Origin: Branchipolynoe longqiensis
Taxonomy: Eukaryota; Annelida; Polychaeta; Phyllodocida; Polynoidae
Direction: 5' to 3'
Length of the DNA: 64,000 nt
Assembly: GCA_030323885.1 (NCBI GenBank)
Contig: CM059200.1
Location: 4,528,409-4,592,408 of the forward strand
Shown one piece after another: positions 20,296-29,797 of this stretch. A program made the position numbers and the translations under genes. Position 1 is the stretch's first letter, and each line of letters starts with the position of its first letter. The notes beneath the pieces are model-generated. The model was not told the origin of the DNA. It worked only from the letters and a program-made list of their open reading frames with translations, and did not search any database.

Positions 20296-20546
20296 GTAGG
20301 ATTATGGGTAGGGTTAGGGTTAGGTTTAGGTTTAGGTTTAGGGTTAGGTTTAGGTTTAGGTTTAGGCTTAGGGTTAGGTTTAGGGTTAGGTTTACGCATA
20401 GGTATAGGTATAGGTTTAGGCTTAGGTTTAAGCTTAGGTTTAGGTTTAGGCTTAGGTTTAGGTTAAAGTTTAGGGTTAGGTTTAGGTTTAGGCTTAGGTT
20501 TAGGTTGAGGTTTAGGTCTAGGTTTAGTGTTAGTGTTAGGGTTACA
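20296..20546 (+). repeat. Telomere-like interstitial array, (TTTAGG/TTAGGG)n
   Basis: About 250 bp of six-base units, mostly TTTAGG and TTAGGG with scattered TTAGGC and AAGTTTAGG variants. All are in one orientation. Predicted Arg/Phe/Arg-Val frames are artefacts of the period. Confidence 0.9.
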
Positions 20547-20910
20547 TATTTTGGGTAGGCATTGACTTCGGATCTAAAAGACTTCGGATCTAAAAGACTT
20601 CGGATCTAAAAGAACGGTACCATAACACTAGACTGCCAATCTATATCAACGGTACTGTGATGCTAGACTGCCGCACTGCTGTCACGGTACCGTCATTTTA
20701 GAATATCCTTCTGTCACCACAGTAGCGTGACAATAGAGATGTCCCCATTGGTCTGAGTGCCTTCAGATCTAGAAGAACAGTACTGTGACGCTAGACTGTG
20801 GATCTATATCAATGACACCGTGAAGCTAAACTGTTGCACTGCTGTTAGAGTATCGTCATTTTAGAATATCCTTCTGTCACCACGGTACCGTGACAATAGA
20901 GGCGTCCTTA
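20547..20910. repeat. Three 18-bp repeats plus a ~190-bp direct duplication
   Basis: GACTTCGGATCTAAAA occurs three times at 20565-20612. A block containing CGTCATTTTAGAATATCCTT plus CTGTCACCAC occurs at about 20690 and 20854 with similar flanks (GATCTATATCAA, CGCACTGCTGT). Confidence 0.8.
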
Positions 20911-20999
20911 CCCCTCCTCACCTCCTCCTGGTTGTCTAGATTATTCAACAATCAGCCAATCAACACGTACCTCCCCTGATTCATCAGACAAATTATCTA

Positions 21000-21672
21000 T
21001 CAATAGCTCACCTTGATCAACAAAATATGTTATCAATATTCTCCTTTGATCAGTCAAATGTTGATCAATATCTTCAAATTATCTATCAATAGCTCACCTT
21101 GATCAGCAAAATATTTGATCAATATTCTCCTTTGATCAGTCAATATCTTCAAATGTTCTATCAATAGCTCACCTTGATCAGCAAAATATTTTCTCAATAT
21201 TCTCCTTTGATCAGTCAAATGTTCTATCAATATCTTCAAATGTTCTATCAATAGCTCACCTTGATCAGCAAAATATTTTCTCAATATTCTCCTTTGATCA
21301 GTCAAATGTTCTATCAATATCTTCAAATGTTCTATCAATAGCTCACCTTGATCAGCAAAATATTTGATCAATATTCCCCTTTGATCAGTCGAGGTTCTAT
21401 CAATATCTTCAAATTATCTATCAATAGCTCACCTTGATCAGCAAAATATTTTATCAATATTCTCCTTTGATCAGTCAAATGTTCTGTCAATATCTGCAAA
21501 TGTTCTATCAACAGCTCACCTTGATCAGCAAAATATTTTCAGAATATTCTCCTTTGATCAGTCAAATGTTCTGCCAATATCTTCAAATTATCTATCAATA
21601 GCTCACCTTGATCAGCAAAATATTTGATCAATATTCTCCTTTGATCAGTCAAATGTTCTATCAATATCAGTC
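21000..21672. repeat. 87-bp minisatellite
   Basis: About 8 units built on CAATAGCTCACCTTGATCAG, then CAAAATATTT, then CAATATTCTCCTTTGATCAG. 87 = 29 codons, so a minus-strand frame (21054-21371) stays open with a 29-residue repeat (KYFADQGELLIEHLKILIEH). I regard it as non-coding because there is no start context, splice site or domain. Confidence 0.93.
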
Positions 21673-22277
21673 AAATTACCATTAAGGTATAGTAGTGTAG
21701 CAGTCCCGTCATGAGCGCCACCACGCGGTGGTGGCAGGGACTACGCTGCCGACTGTTCCTCTGCTATTGCTACAAGTGGCAAGCCGGTGAGCGGGCGGAC
21801 CCCTGGGTGGACCGCCCCCTCCCCCCCCCCCCCTTACAAATCTGCATCCCTCTAGTGGTTCTCCCCACCTTGAGAGGTTACCTGTGACCTGGCTGATCTG
21901 GGGGAGGGTCACTTGATTCTGTGACGCCGTTGTGGGCGAAGATTCGGGAAATAAACATGGAAGCATACGTTTCTTCCTGTTGTCGCCCTTCCGTACTCTA
22001 GGTACTTGATAGACCAGGGAGAACCAGTCGTACGTGGCCTGTCACACTAGTGATGCTGAATATCATTTGGTAAGTCTTTGGTTGGCCGAGGTGTCATTTT
22101 ATATTCAGGGGGGGGGGGGGTAGGGGAGGGGAGGTATAACCCTGTCGGGGGTAGGACTTGGATGATGGCGGGTGGCTTCATAGCACTACACCGGAAGTGG
22201 ACGCTTTACCCACAAGACCATCCCGTCCGCTTACCCCACTTTTCATTGCCGTCGGCCCGAATTAACACTTTCGTTAA
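21673..22277. other. Unassigned GC-mixed spacer
   Basis: Contains a CACCACGCGGTGGTGG palindrome (21719), a C13 run (21820) and a G12 run (22110). No supported gene. Confidence 0.4.
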
Positions 22278-22279
22278 TG

Positions 22280-22593
22280 GAGCCGCCCTATCGGGGCTAG
22301 ACACTGACCGGCCCGCCCTATCGGGGCTAGACACTGACCGGCCCGCCCTATCGGGGCTAGACACTGACCGGCCCGCCCTATCGGGGCTAGACACTGACCG
22401 GCCCGCCCTATCGGGGCTAGACACTGACCGGCCCGCCCTATCGGGGCTAGACACTGACCGGCCCGCCCTATCGGGGCTAGACACTGACCGGCCCGCCCTA
22501 TCGGGGCTAGACACTGACCGGCCCGCCCTATTGGGGCTAGACACTGACCGGCCCGCCCTATCGGGGCTAGACACTGACCGGCCCGCCCTATCT
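22280..22593. repeat. 30-bp near-perfect tandem array
   Basis: About 10 consecutive copies of a 30-bp unit (GGGGCTAGACACTGACCGGC plus CCGCCCTATC). Only one substitution is visible (TTGGGG at about 22531). Because 30 is divisible by 3, frames on both strands stay open with 10-residue repeats (LSGLDTDRPA; GRSVSSPDRA; GQCLAPIGRA). There are no spacers, so this is not CRISPR. Confidence 0.97.
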
Positions 22594-22697
22594 CCACGAC
22601 CGGCCACGACCCCGCGGACCGCCGGCGGATACCCCCCCCCCCCCGGGGGAACCACCCCTGGACCCCGGGGGATCCTTCTGGGGTCATACTTCAGGTC

Positions 22698-23357
22698 AGG
22701 GATGACAGTGGTCTACAGCCAAAAAACGCGGAAATCAAGCTGAGATTATTACGCCAACGGCAAACTTGCGCGAATACGCGGATTTCCTCCCCACACCCCC
22801 GTAGGATTAGCAATGTCAGAGAATCGTGGAAAAAAGTCGGAAGTCAAACGACTTTCAGGGTCCATCTCCGTGATGTCTCTGCGATGTTTTTTTGGCTTAT
22901 TTCCGTTCAGGGTGCGTCTCCGAGGCGTCTCCGAGGTCTCCCTTTTCAGATAGGAGACAAAAAGCACCTAAAAAATGGCCGCCCTGTTCAGTGGTTTCAG
23001 CCAATCAGAGCGCTTATTTTTCATTGCAGGGTGCGGCCATTTTCGAGGTGACTAACTGCTTTTGCCCTTCAGACTAGCGTGATGGCAGGGATTTCCCCGA
23101 GATGTCTCGGAGTCGTACCCTGAACGTGGCCCAGGTTTCAACTATCCTTGTTGTACAGGTCTATATTAATATTATCGCCATATCTAACTCATTCTTGCTT
23201 GGGTTTTATGTTCTAGCTACATCTAAGGTCATATAAGAACGGGATGCAAACTACTCAAATTTTGTCATGTATATCTTGATTCCTTGGCATTTTGTTTAAC
23301 GTTAATCTAACAAAAATCGTGTAAATCTGTGAAATCGCGGAGATGTTTCATCACTGT
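22698..23357. mobile_element. MITE-1 copy with nested MITE-2 and SINE tail
   Basis: Starts CAGGGATGACAGTGGTCT and ends GCGGAGATGTTTCATCACTG. The interior is interrupted by MITE-2 (about 22855-23133). It also carries a SINE-A tail piece (TTTATGTTCTAGCTACATCT, 23207 onward) at the same internal place as in the 1.0-kb and 40.5-kb copies. Confidence 0.65.
22855..23133. mobile_element. MITE-2 copy
   Basis: Shares with 321-622 the core TTTTCAGATAGGAGACAAAA, AATGGCCGCC and CATTTTCGAGG, and the right end GTACCCTGAACGTGGCCC. Exact ends and target duplication are unclear. Confidence 0.6.
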
Positions 23358-23369
23358 TTAGTACCGCTG

Positions 23370-24149
23370 GTGAAGAGCCACCATTAATAAAGGCAGTTGC
23401 ACCAAGCCACCGCTCCCAACATCGACTGGGGCATCCAGTTTGTCTGTTTGTTTGTTAAATGACCCCCCCCCTCCCCCCCAGTACAAAAAGTAAACATCGG
23501 CTAATGGGGGGACGGGTGGGGGGGTCACAGAGTGGTTAAACATAACTGATTAAAAATATTACATTTCAAACAGGTAAAACAGAGCATGGAAATGAATGCC
23601 AAAAGAGCATACAACTGTCGTAAAATCACATGTATTATGAGAAATAAAACCAACAATAACAACTTTTTCAAAATTAAAAGTGGAAAATGAATTGTTGGTG
23701 AAACAAACCAAGCCACTTAACAAATCTCCCTAAAAAAAATCAATGAGTTGCGGATGGAATCGGAACGACTACAGCACACCCTCATTTCTAAACACATCAT
23801 CCCTAACCGGCTGTAGGTGAGGATATCTCACCCAAGTGGCAAAGGCGCAATACCCAGTTTGCACAAATCAACAAATCCAGCTCACTGAAGAGGCAGTCAC
23901 ATTGGGCGCTCCGACCTCAGGCGTCCTTTAGGGGTTTCTACACAGCTCTTTACATGTGGTGAACACGTGGGGGCAGGCACCATGGACGACTGACAGTCAC
24001 GCAGTGTTGTCAACTGTCACAAAATTCCTGTGAGCATCACGGAAATTGAAGGTTCTGATCAGTCACCTCACCTCACCCGCTACATGGCTTTCACATCCGC
24101 AATGCAAAACCTCAACAATTCTCAGGCAAAACCTCCAGGTTGGCAACAT
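23370..24149. other. Unassigned spacer
   Basis: AT-rich, with a CCCCCCCCTCCCCCCC run at 23463. No repeat end or gene recognised. Confidence 0.4.
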
Positions 24150-24552
24150 TGTGCACATTTGACTAAGTTGCGTTGATTTTTTGGCCCTGCGCCAACAGTT
24201 CTACACTGCAGACAGTATGCATGACCTTTTTACTAAGGTAAAACAAGAAAACATTTTAACCTTTTTGAGGGCAGCTGGACTGTACCACCTCATATAGTTT
24301 ACTAAATAGATTCTATCAATTATTAATAAAACTTTTCTTTTTCTATGGGAATTTGTTTCCCTTGACCACAAATATATGATTGTGAGCTTTCTAATTTAAT
24401 GAGTGTCTATTGGCACATAATTGATTGTCTGCTTTTACATGTAAAAGCGATGGTTTGAAGAAAAAAAAACATTTCTCGCCGTGAATATGGCCTATACTGC
24501 CGACACGGCGTAAAGCAACCACCAATCAATCAATCAATCAATCAATCAAACA
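24150..24552 (+). mobile_element. LINE 3' end, second copy
   Basis: Plus strand: a frame with LALRQQFYTADSMHDLFTKV then KQENILTFLRAAGLYHLI and stop, then a 3' UTR colinear with the 16.1-kb copy, ending GCGTAAAGCAACCACCAATC with six or seven AATC units. 5'-truncated. Confidence 0.8.
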
Positions 24553-24589
24553 TTGTGCCCGCGAGGGGTCATTCCCACACTCTAAATGG

Positions 24590-24692
24590 ATTTAGGTCTT
24601 AGGTCGTAGCAATATCTAAAGTCATATCAGGCGGGGTACCAACTTACGATACAGCACTCATGGCAGCCTTATAGTGTTGCCCCGTTGATACA
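24590..24692 (-). mobile_element. SINE-A 3' fragment
   Basis: TAGCAATATCTAAAGTCATA through TTATAGTGTTGCCCCGTTG: tail half of a reverse copy; the rest is missing. Confidence 0.65.
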
Positions 24693-24732
24693 CTATATTC
24701 CACATAGGCGGCATCTAAAGTTTTTCCAACAT

Positions 24733-25321
24733 ATTCACAGAAGAGAAAGAAGAGGAGGAGGAAGAGGAGGAGGAGGAGGAGGAGGAGGAGGGGAGGAGGA
24801 GGGAGGGAGGAGAGGGGGGGGGGGGGAGGTGGGAGGGGGAGGAGGAGGGGGAGGGGGAGGAGGAGGAGGAGGAGGAGGAGGAGGAGGAGGAGGGGGGGGA
24901 GGAGAGGAGGGGAGAGCGGAGAGAGGAGGCAGGGAGGAGAGAGGAGGAGGAGGAGGAGGAAGGGGGAGGGGGAGGGGGAGGGACAGGAGGAGGAGGAGGA
25001 GGAGGAGGAGGAAGGAGGAGGGAGGGGGGAGGGAGGAGGGAGGAGGAGGAGGGGGGGAGGGGGGGAGGAAGGAGGGGGAGGCGAAGGGGAGGGAGGAGGA
25101 GGGGGACGGGAGGAGGAGAGGAGGAGGGAGGAGGAGGAGGAAGGAGGAGGAGGAAGGAGGGGGAGGGGGAGGGGAGAGGAGGAGGAGGAGGAGGAGGAGA
25201 AGGAGTAGGAGGAAGAACAAAAAAAAAAAAGAGGAGGGAGGAGGGGAGAGGAGGAGGAGGAGGAGAGGAGGGAGGAGGAGGAGGAGGAGGAGGAGGAGGA
25301 GGAGGAGGAGGAGGAGGAGGA
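24733..25321. repeat. ~590-bp polypurine tract, (GGA)n
   Basis: Almost uninterrupted GGA/GGGGA purine with one A11 island at 25220. Complementary frames would be poly-Pro/Leu. H-DNA/G-quadruplex prone. Confidence 0.96.
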
Positions 25322-25324
25322 TTA

Positions 25325-25405
25325 ACTTAGCATGTTTTCATTTTAAATATCTCCAAAATAAGTGACTTCAAACGAAAGAGAAGCAGATTAAGATAGAAAT
25401 ATTGG
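25325..25405 (-). mobile_element. MITE-3 fragment
   Basis: CATTTTAAATATCTCCAAAA and following sequence match the interior of reverse MITE-3 copies; both ends are missing. Confidence 0.4.
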
Positions 25406-25539
25406 TGTAATGTAATGGAGTTTAGCGATGACTCAGCGTCAGCGTGCAGTGAATCTTGTTGCTGCTCGTGTGGTTGACTCACTACTTCACGTCACATGTG
25501 TGCACATGAGTAAGAAGCAGGTGGAATGGAATGCACCCG

Positions 25540-26370
25540 CCATGATTGTGCAATGTGCCTGCGCAGTGTGCATCATGTGCAGTGTGCATGTGCAGTGTGG
25601 TGTATGTGCAGTGTGGTATATGTGCAGTGTGCATCATGTGCAGTGTGCATCATGTGCAGTGTGCATCATACACAGTGTGCATCATACACAGTGTGCATCA
25701 TGCGAAGTGTGCATCATGTGCAGTGTGCATCATGTGCAGTGTGCATCATACACAGTGTGCATCATGTGCAGTGTGCATCATACAGTGTGCATGTGCAGTG
25801 TGGTGCATGTGCAGTGTGCATCATGTGCAGTGTGCATCATACACAGTGTGCATCATGTGCAGTGTGCATCATACAGTGTGCATGTGCAGTGTGGTGCATG
25901 TGCAGTGTGCATCATGTGCAGTGTGCATCATACACAGTGTGCATCATGTGCAGTGTGCATCATACAGTGTGCATGTGCAGTGTGGTGCATGTGCAGTGTG
26001 CATCATGTGCAGTGTGCATCATGTACAGTGTGCATCATGTGCAGTGTGCATCATACAGTGTGCATGTGCAGTGTGGTGCATGTGCAGTGTGCATCATGTG
26101 CAGTGTGCATCACATACAGAGTGCATCACGTGCATGCGCAGTGTGCATCATGTGCAGTGTGCACAATGTAGCATGCACAATGTGGATCATGTGCAGTGTG
26201 GTGCATGTGCAGTGTGAACCATGTAGCATGCACAATGTGCAGGATGCACATTGTGCATGCTACAAGAAGTAAGCATGTGTAAAGTGTGGTTCATGCGCAG
26301 TGTGGTGCATGCAGTGTGGTGCATTCACAGTGTGGTGCATGCGCAGTGTGGTGCATGCGCAGTGTGCCGC
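25540..26370. repeat. 16-bp minisatellite (GTGCAGTGTGCATCAT)n
   Basis: About 50 units of GTGCAGTGTGCATCAT with ACACAGTGTGCATCAT and ATGTGCAGTGTGGTGC variants in higher-order groups. All three plus frames stay open (Cys/His/Val-rich) because of the period; none is a gene. Confidence 0.95.
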
Positions 26371-26379
26371 TTGCTTGCT

Positions 26380-26571
26380 ACCAGCGGCCTGCACAGTGAA
26401 GTGAGTACACAGGGTGACTCGAGCTCGGGCACCCAATTACCATGGAAACGGCAGAGTGTTTATTAGCACTCTGCAGACACGGGGCGTGCCCCTGTGAGTG
26501 TGTAGGAGTGGCTGCGGACACGCTCACCCTCAGTGGCCCACTCGCGGCACGGGCTTCTAAAGTTGCATAGT
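26380..26571. other. GC-rich patch with X-box-like motif
   Basis: Non-repeat sequence with ATTACCATGGAAAC (about 26436-26449), close to the RFX palindrome, and several CpGs. No ORF support. Confidence 0.35.
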
Positions 26572-26670
26572 CCAACGAAGCATCGCATTTTCAAAACAAA
26601 AACAATTATCTAGAATTCATTCTAAGTATCTAACTTAGACACTGATGCACTTAATGTGTTACATTTGTTG
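26572..26670 (+). mobile_element. MITE-3 fragment
   Basis: Begins CTAAAGTTGCATAGTCCAAC (TTAA changed to CTAA), continues with the right-hand interior and stops before the right end; internally deleted. Confidence 0.55.
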
Positions 26671-26679
26671 CCAAATAGA

Positions 26680-26980
26680 AGGGGAGACCGGGCTGTCAGC
26701 ACCATGACCTAATATCCCACTCAGTCACATTATCCTGACACTGAGCCAACCAGTCCTTGCCATATCCTAATAATGCCAAGCGCCTGGCTAGGAAGCGAAA
26801 AGTATCAACTTTTAAGTCATTGGTTTGAGTTGACCAGGGTTCGAACCCATGAACCCATGGGTTCGGATCCACCGATCTCCCAAAACAGGAGACGGACGCT
26901 CATCTCATTCGGCCATCCTGTCTGGTCACTATGACCTTAGATGTTGCCAGGACATAAAACTCCAACAACCAACCTATAAC
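26680..26980 (-). mobile_element. SINE-A body and head, with an opposite tail appended
   Basis: 26690-26925 is a reverse body and head (B box GGGTTCGAACCC). 26928-26978 is a plus-oriented SINE-A tail (TGACCTTAGATGTTGCCAGG). Two copies joined head to tail, or an inversion. Confidence 0.7.
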
Positions 26981-27071
26981 CCCAACCAGTCGGAACAAGG
27001 TGTAGCGCCTTAATTTCAAGAATACAGACATTGGCTTTGGTGTCTTTAATTGGATGGTTGAGGTTTGTTTG

Positions 27072-27252
27072 TTTGTTTTTTGTTGTTTTACATCCTAGCA
27101 AATCTAAGGTCATATCAGGATGGGTAGCGACTTGTGACAGTGTGCACTCATGGCGACTTTGTAGTGCTGTCCCACTGGGAAACCAGGCCACCGGCACCAT
27201 GACCTGGTATCCCACTCAGTCACATTATCCTGACACTGAGCACACCAGCCCG
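27072..27252 (-). mobile_element. SINE-A 3' half
   Basis: Tail to CACTGAGCACACCAG, body only. Confidence 0.75.
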
Positions 27253-27990
27253 TCAGTGATTGAATGATTGGTGTAAAGAGGAGGAAAGCTGGTGAGTGAT
27301 TGGATGATTGGTGTATAGAAGAGGAAGCTGGTCAGTGATTAGAAGATTGGATGATTGGATGATTGGTCTGAAGGAATGCAAATTCAACAGCCAGATATTG
27401 AAACAATACAAACTGATGTAAGGGTTATATGTTCCTGTACTAAATAAATATTAGCGAACATTCACTTACACAAACACAATCCATTATATATCAAATGTCC
27501 ACTTTGAACCTAGCTTTTCCAGTTTTTGTTGGAACAGTTCTGGAGCTGTCGACTATATCCACGGTAGAACTCCTGCCAGTTTTCCGTCACTTTGTTTCTA
27601 GTCCCCTGGCCTTCTCCTTATTCCAAGCCCCACCCCCTATTTACATCGCATAATGCAGGTCTCTCACATCAGTACTATTACTAAAAAGAAACTAAAAAAA
27701 ACACGCATATTACCATTGTATTCATTATCAACATCAACATCAAAGCAAAAGGTTGGGGCAGATGGGTCATTCATGTAAGAAATAAAATGGAGCACAAAAA
27801 CTACAGTTCAGAGAAGAGAACAAGATCTTTGAATAGAGAGGTTAGTGAGCCCTTCACCTTCAGCCCAACTCTTTATATTTGTCAGTTCTTAGCCATGTTA
27901 GGTGCTGAACTTAATGTGTAGAAAATTAAAGATGTCTGACAACTGAACACAGCTTCCCCCCCTCCCCCCCAACACCCACCCACCCCATAA
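27253..27990. other. Spacer with a short TGATTGG repeat
   Basis: 27255-27365 repeats GATTGGATGATTGGTGTA-type words; the rest is AT-rich unique sequence with no gene recognised. Confidence 0.4.
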
Positions 27991-27999
27991 TATGGTTTT

Positions 28000-28322
28000 G
28001 TTTCGTTGGAGTTTTGTCCTAGCAACATCTAAGGTAATATCAATATTGGTACTGACTTGTGACAGTGCGCACTCATGGCGACTTTATAGTGCTGCCCCAC
28101 TGGGAAATCAGGTCACCAGCAACATGACCAGATATCCCACTCAGTCACATTATCCTGATACTGAGCTAACCAGTCCTTGCCCTATCCTATTAATGCCGAG
28201 CGCCCGGCTAGGAAGCGACAATTATCAATTTGATACATCATTGGTTTGACTCGACCGGGAACCGAACTCCCCATCTCACACACGTGAGGCCCCCGCTTTA
28301 TCGATTCGGCGACCGCGCCCTG
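28000..28322 (-). mobile_element. SINE-A copy, full length
   Basis: Tail, body and head (GGGAACCGAACTCCCC B-box region; ATTCGGCGACCGCGCCC reversed A box). Confidence 0.85.
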
Positions 28323-28463
28323 TGGGTGGGGTGGAAGCGAAAACCGGACAAAAAAGCCAGAAAATTCCCCCCCTTGCATCAGATGCAATACAAAAAACTG
28401 TGATTCTCCATGGTAAAAATATGTGTTGAAAAAATACGACCCCAGAAGATAATTACTGACTGA

Positions 28464-28646
28464 TATCCCAGTCACTACAGCTTGCGACCACTTTGCGACC
28501 ACCTTGGACCAAAGAACTCACACTCACCAGTGACGCCCAGATGTCAGCAACCATTGTTTTGGTAGCAAGGACATCACTGGTGAGTGTGGGTTCTTTGTTC
28601 TAAGGTGGTCGCAAAGTGGTTGCAAGCTGTAGTGTGACTGGGGTAT
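28464..28646. mobile_element. MITE-4 foldback element, near-complete palindrome
   Basis: Left arm CCCAGTCACTACAGCTTGCG... is mirrored by the right arm ...GCAAGCTGTAGTGTGACTGG, and pairing extends about 65-80 bp per side with a short centre near 28550. Non-coding; likely to form a cruciform. Confidence 0.85.
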
Positions 28647-28647
28647 T

Positions 28648-28906
28648 AAGCTCCAGTCACACCACGGGTTGCACCCACTTTGTGACCATGTTGGACCAAA
28701 GAACCCACCTCCTTGCGACCAAAACAATGGTCGCTGACCTCTGAGCAATCATTTTGATCGCAAGGAGGTTTTTAGTGCAGTAGCTGCAACCTCCTTGCGA
28801 ACAAAATGGTCGGCGACCAGAGAACCACTGTGTGACCACTGTGTGACCCCTTTTTTTTTTTAGCCATAAAGTGTTCGCAAGCAGTAGTGTGACAACGGTA
28901 TTAGCG
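28648..28906. mobile_element. MITE-4, second adjacent copy
   Basis: Starts CTCCAGTCACACCACGGGTT and ends TTCGCAAGCAGTAGTGTGAC, again a foldback with GCGACCA/TGGTCGC words. It is head-to-tail with the first copy, two bases apart. Confidence 0.75.
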
Positions 28907-28948
28907 GCCTGAATTATGTGTAACACTAGAAGCATGTGTGTTGCCTAG

Positions 28949-28985
28949 TTACTTATGCCCGGTACACACCTACCGTATACGATTC
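28949..28985 (+). repeat. Harbinger left terminal inverted repeat
   Basis: TTACTTATGCCCGGTACACA followed by CCTACCGTATACGATTC. It matches the reverse complement of 32766-32802 with about three mismatches. Confidence 0.85.
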
Positions 28986-29460
28986 GCGCACTAAAACTGG
29001 ATGGCCGACGCAACGCGCTCCGACTCGGTCCATCCCGTTTGCGACTTAAAACTGACGACAGAGGGTGCGCACATATACCGATCGGATGTGTGCACATATA
29101 CCGTCCGATTCGCGACTGCGTTCCACGAACCTGGTGTATTTAGCGCGAACTACACTGGCAGCAGCGCCTCCTAGCAGTTGTTGATCGGCCGTCGGTCAGC
29201 AACGCTAGATGGCGCCAAGTTGTTTTTAGCGCTCCGACTGGCGTCGGGGCCGTGAACCGTCGGTGAGGCGTGAAAGCTGCGGGCCCGGGGGATGGCGAGG
29301 GGACGTTGAGCAACGGGCGTCGGGTGAGGCGCGGCGCGGGGAGGGTCTCTTCCTCTCCTCTCCTGCGTGACAGCCCGGGGCGGGGGAGGGTCTCTTCCTG
29401 TCCCTTGCCGCGCATACAATGCAATGCTTGCTGTGCATTTCGACCAAACTGACCAGCAAC

Positions 29461-29797
29461 ATGGCACCGCGTTCAACTGCTCAAAAGCGAGCCACGGCTC
29501 TTGCGCTCGCTTTGCTTGTCATACGCCGTCGCCGACGACGTCGGAGGATTGCTCGAAATGTGTGGGTTCGGCCACACATCGCTCAAAGACCGGAGCTAGG
29601 AGCATTCAATGCCCTGATGGCCGGTCTACGCAGGGACGAGCCACAGGCCTTCACCAACTTCAGCCGTATGCCGTCGGAGCAGTTCGATGAGTTGTTGCAC
29701 CTGGTGGAGGGTCGTATCGCGCGCCAAAACACCAGATATCGAGCGTCGATATCGGCTGCGGAGAGGTTGGCCGTCACGCTGCGATTCCTTGCAACTG
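29461..29797 (+). CDS. Harbinger transposase exon 1
   Basis: 112 codons plus one base; encodes the basic N-terminus and the first part of the Harbinger N-terminal helical region (PQAFTNFSRMPSEQFDELLH). Donor GTAAGG. Confidence 0.88.

Noticed and set aside
22280..22593. CRISPR array
   Set aside because: Repeats are directly adjacent with no spacers, in a eukaryotic genome.
22078..22743. 221-aa plus and 149/137-aa minus ORFs with 10-residue repeats
   Set aside because: The 30-bp array is open in several frames on both strands with no start context, domain or splice support.
24685..25365. 226-aa Gly/Arg/Glu ORF and antisense poly-Pro ORF
   Set aside because: Composition artefact of the GGA purine tract.
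25428..26272. Three overlapping Cys/His/Val-rich ORFs of 223-248 aa
   Set aside because: All three plus frames of a 16-bp repeat are open; not a cysteine-rich protein.
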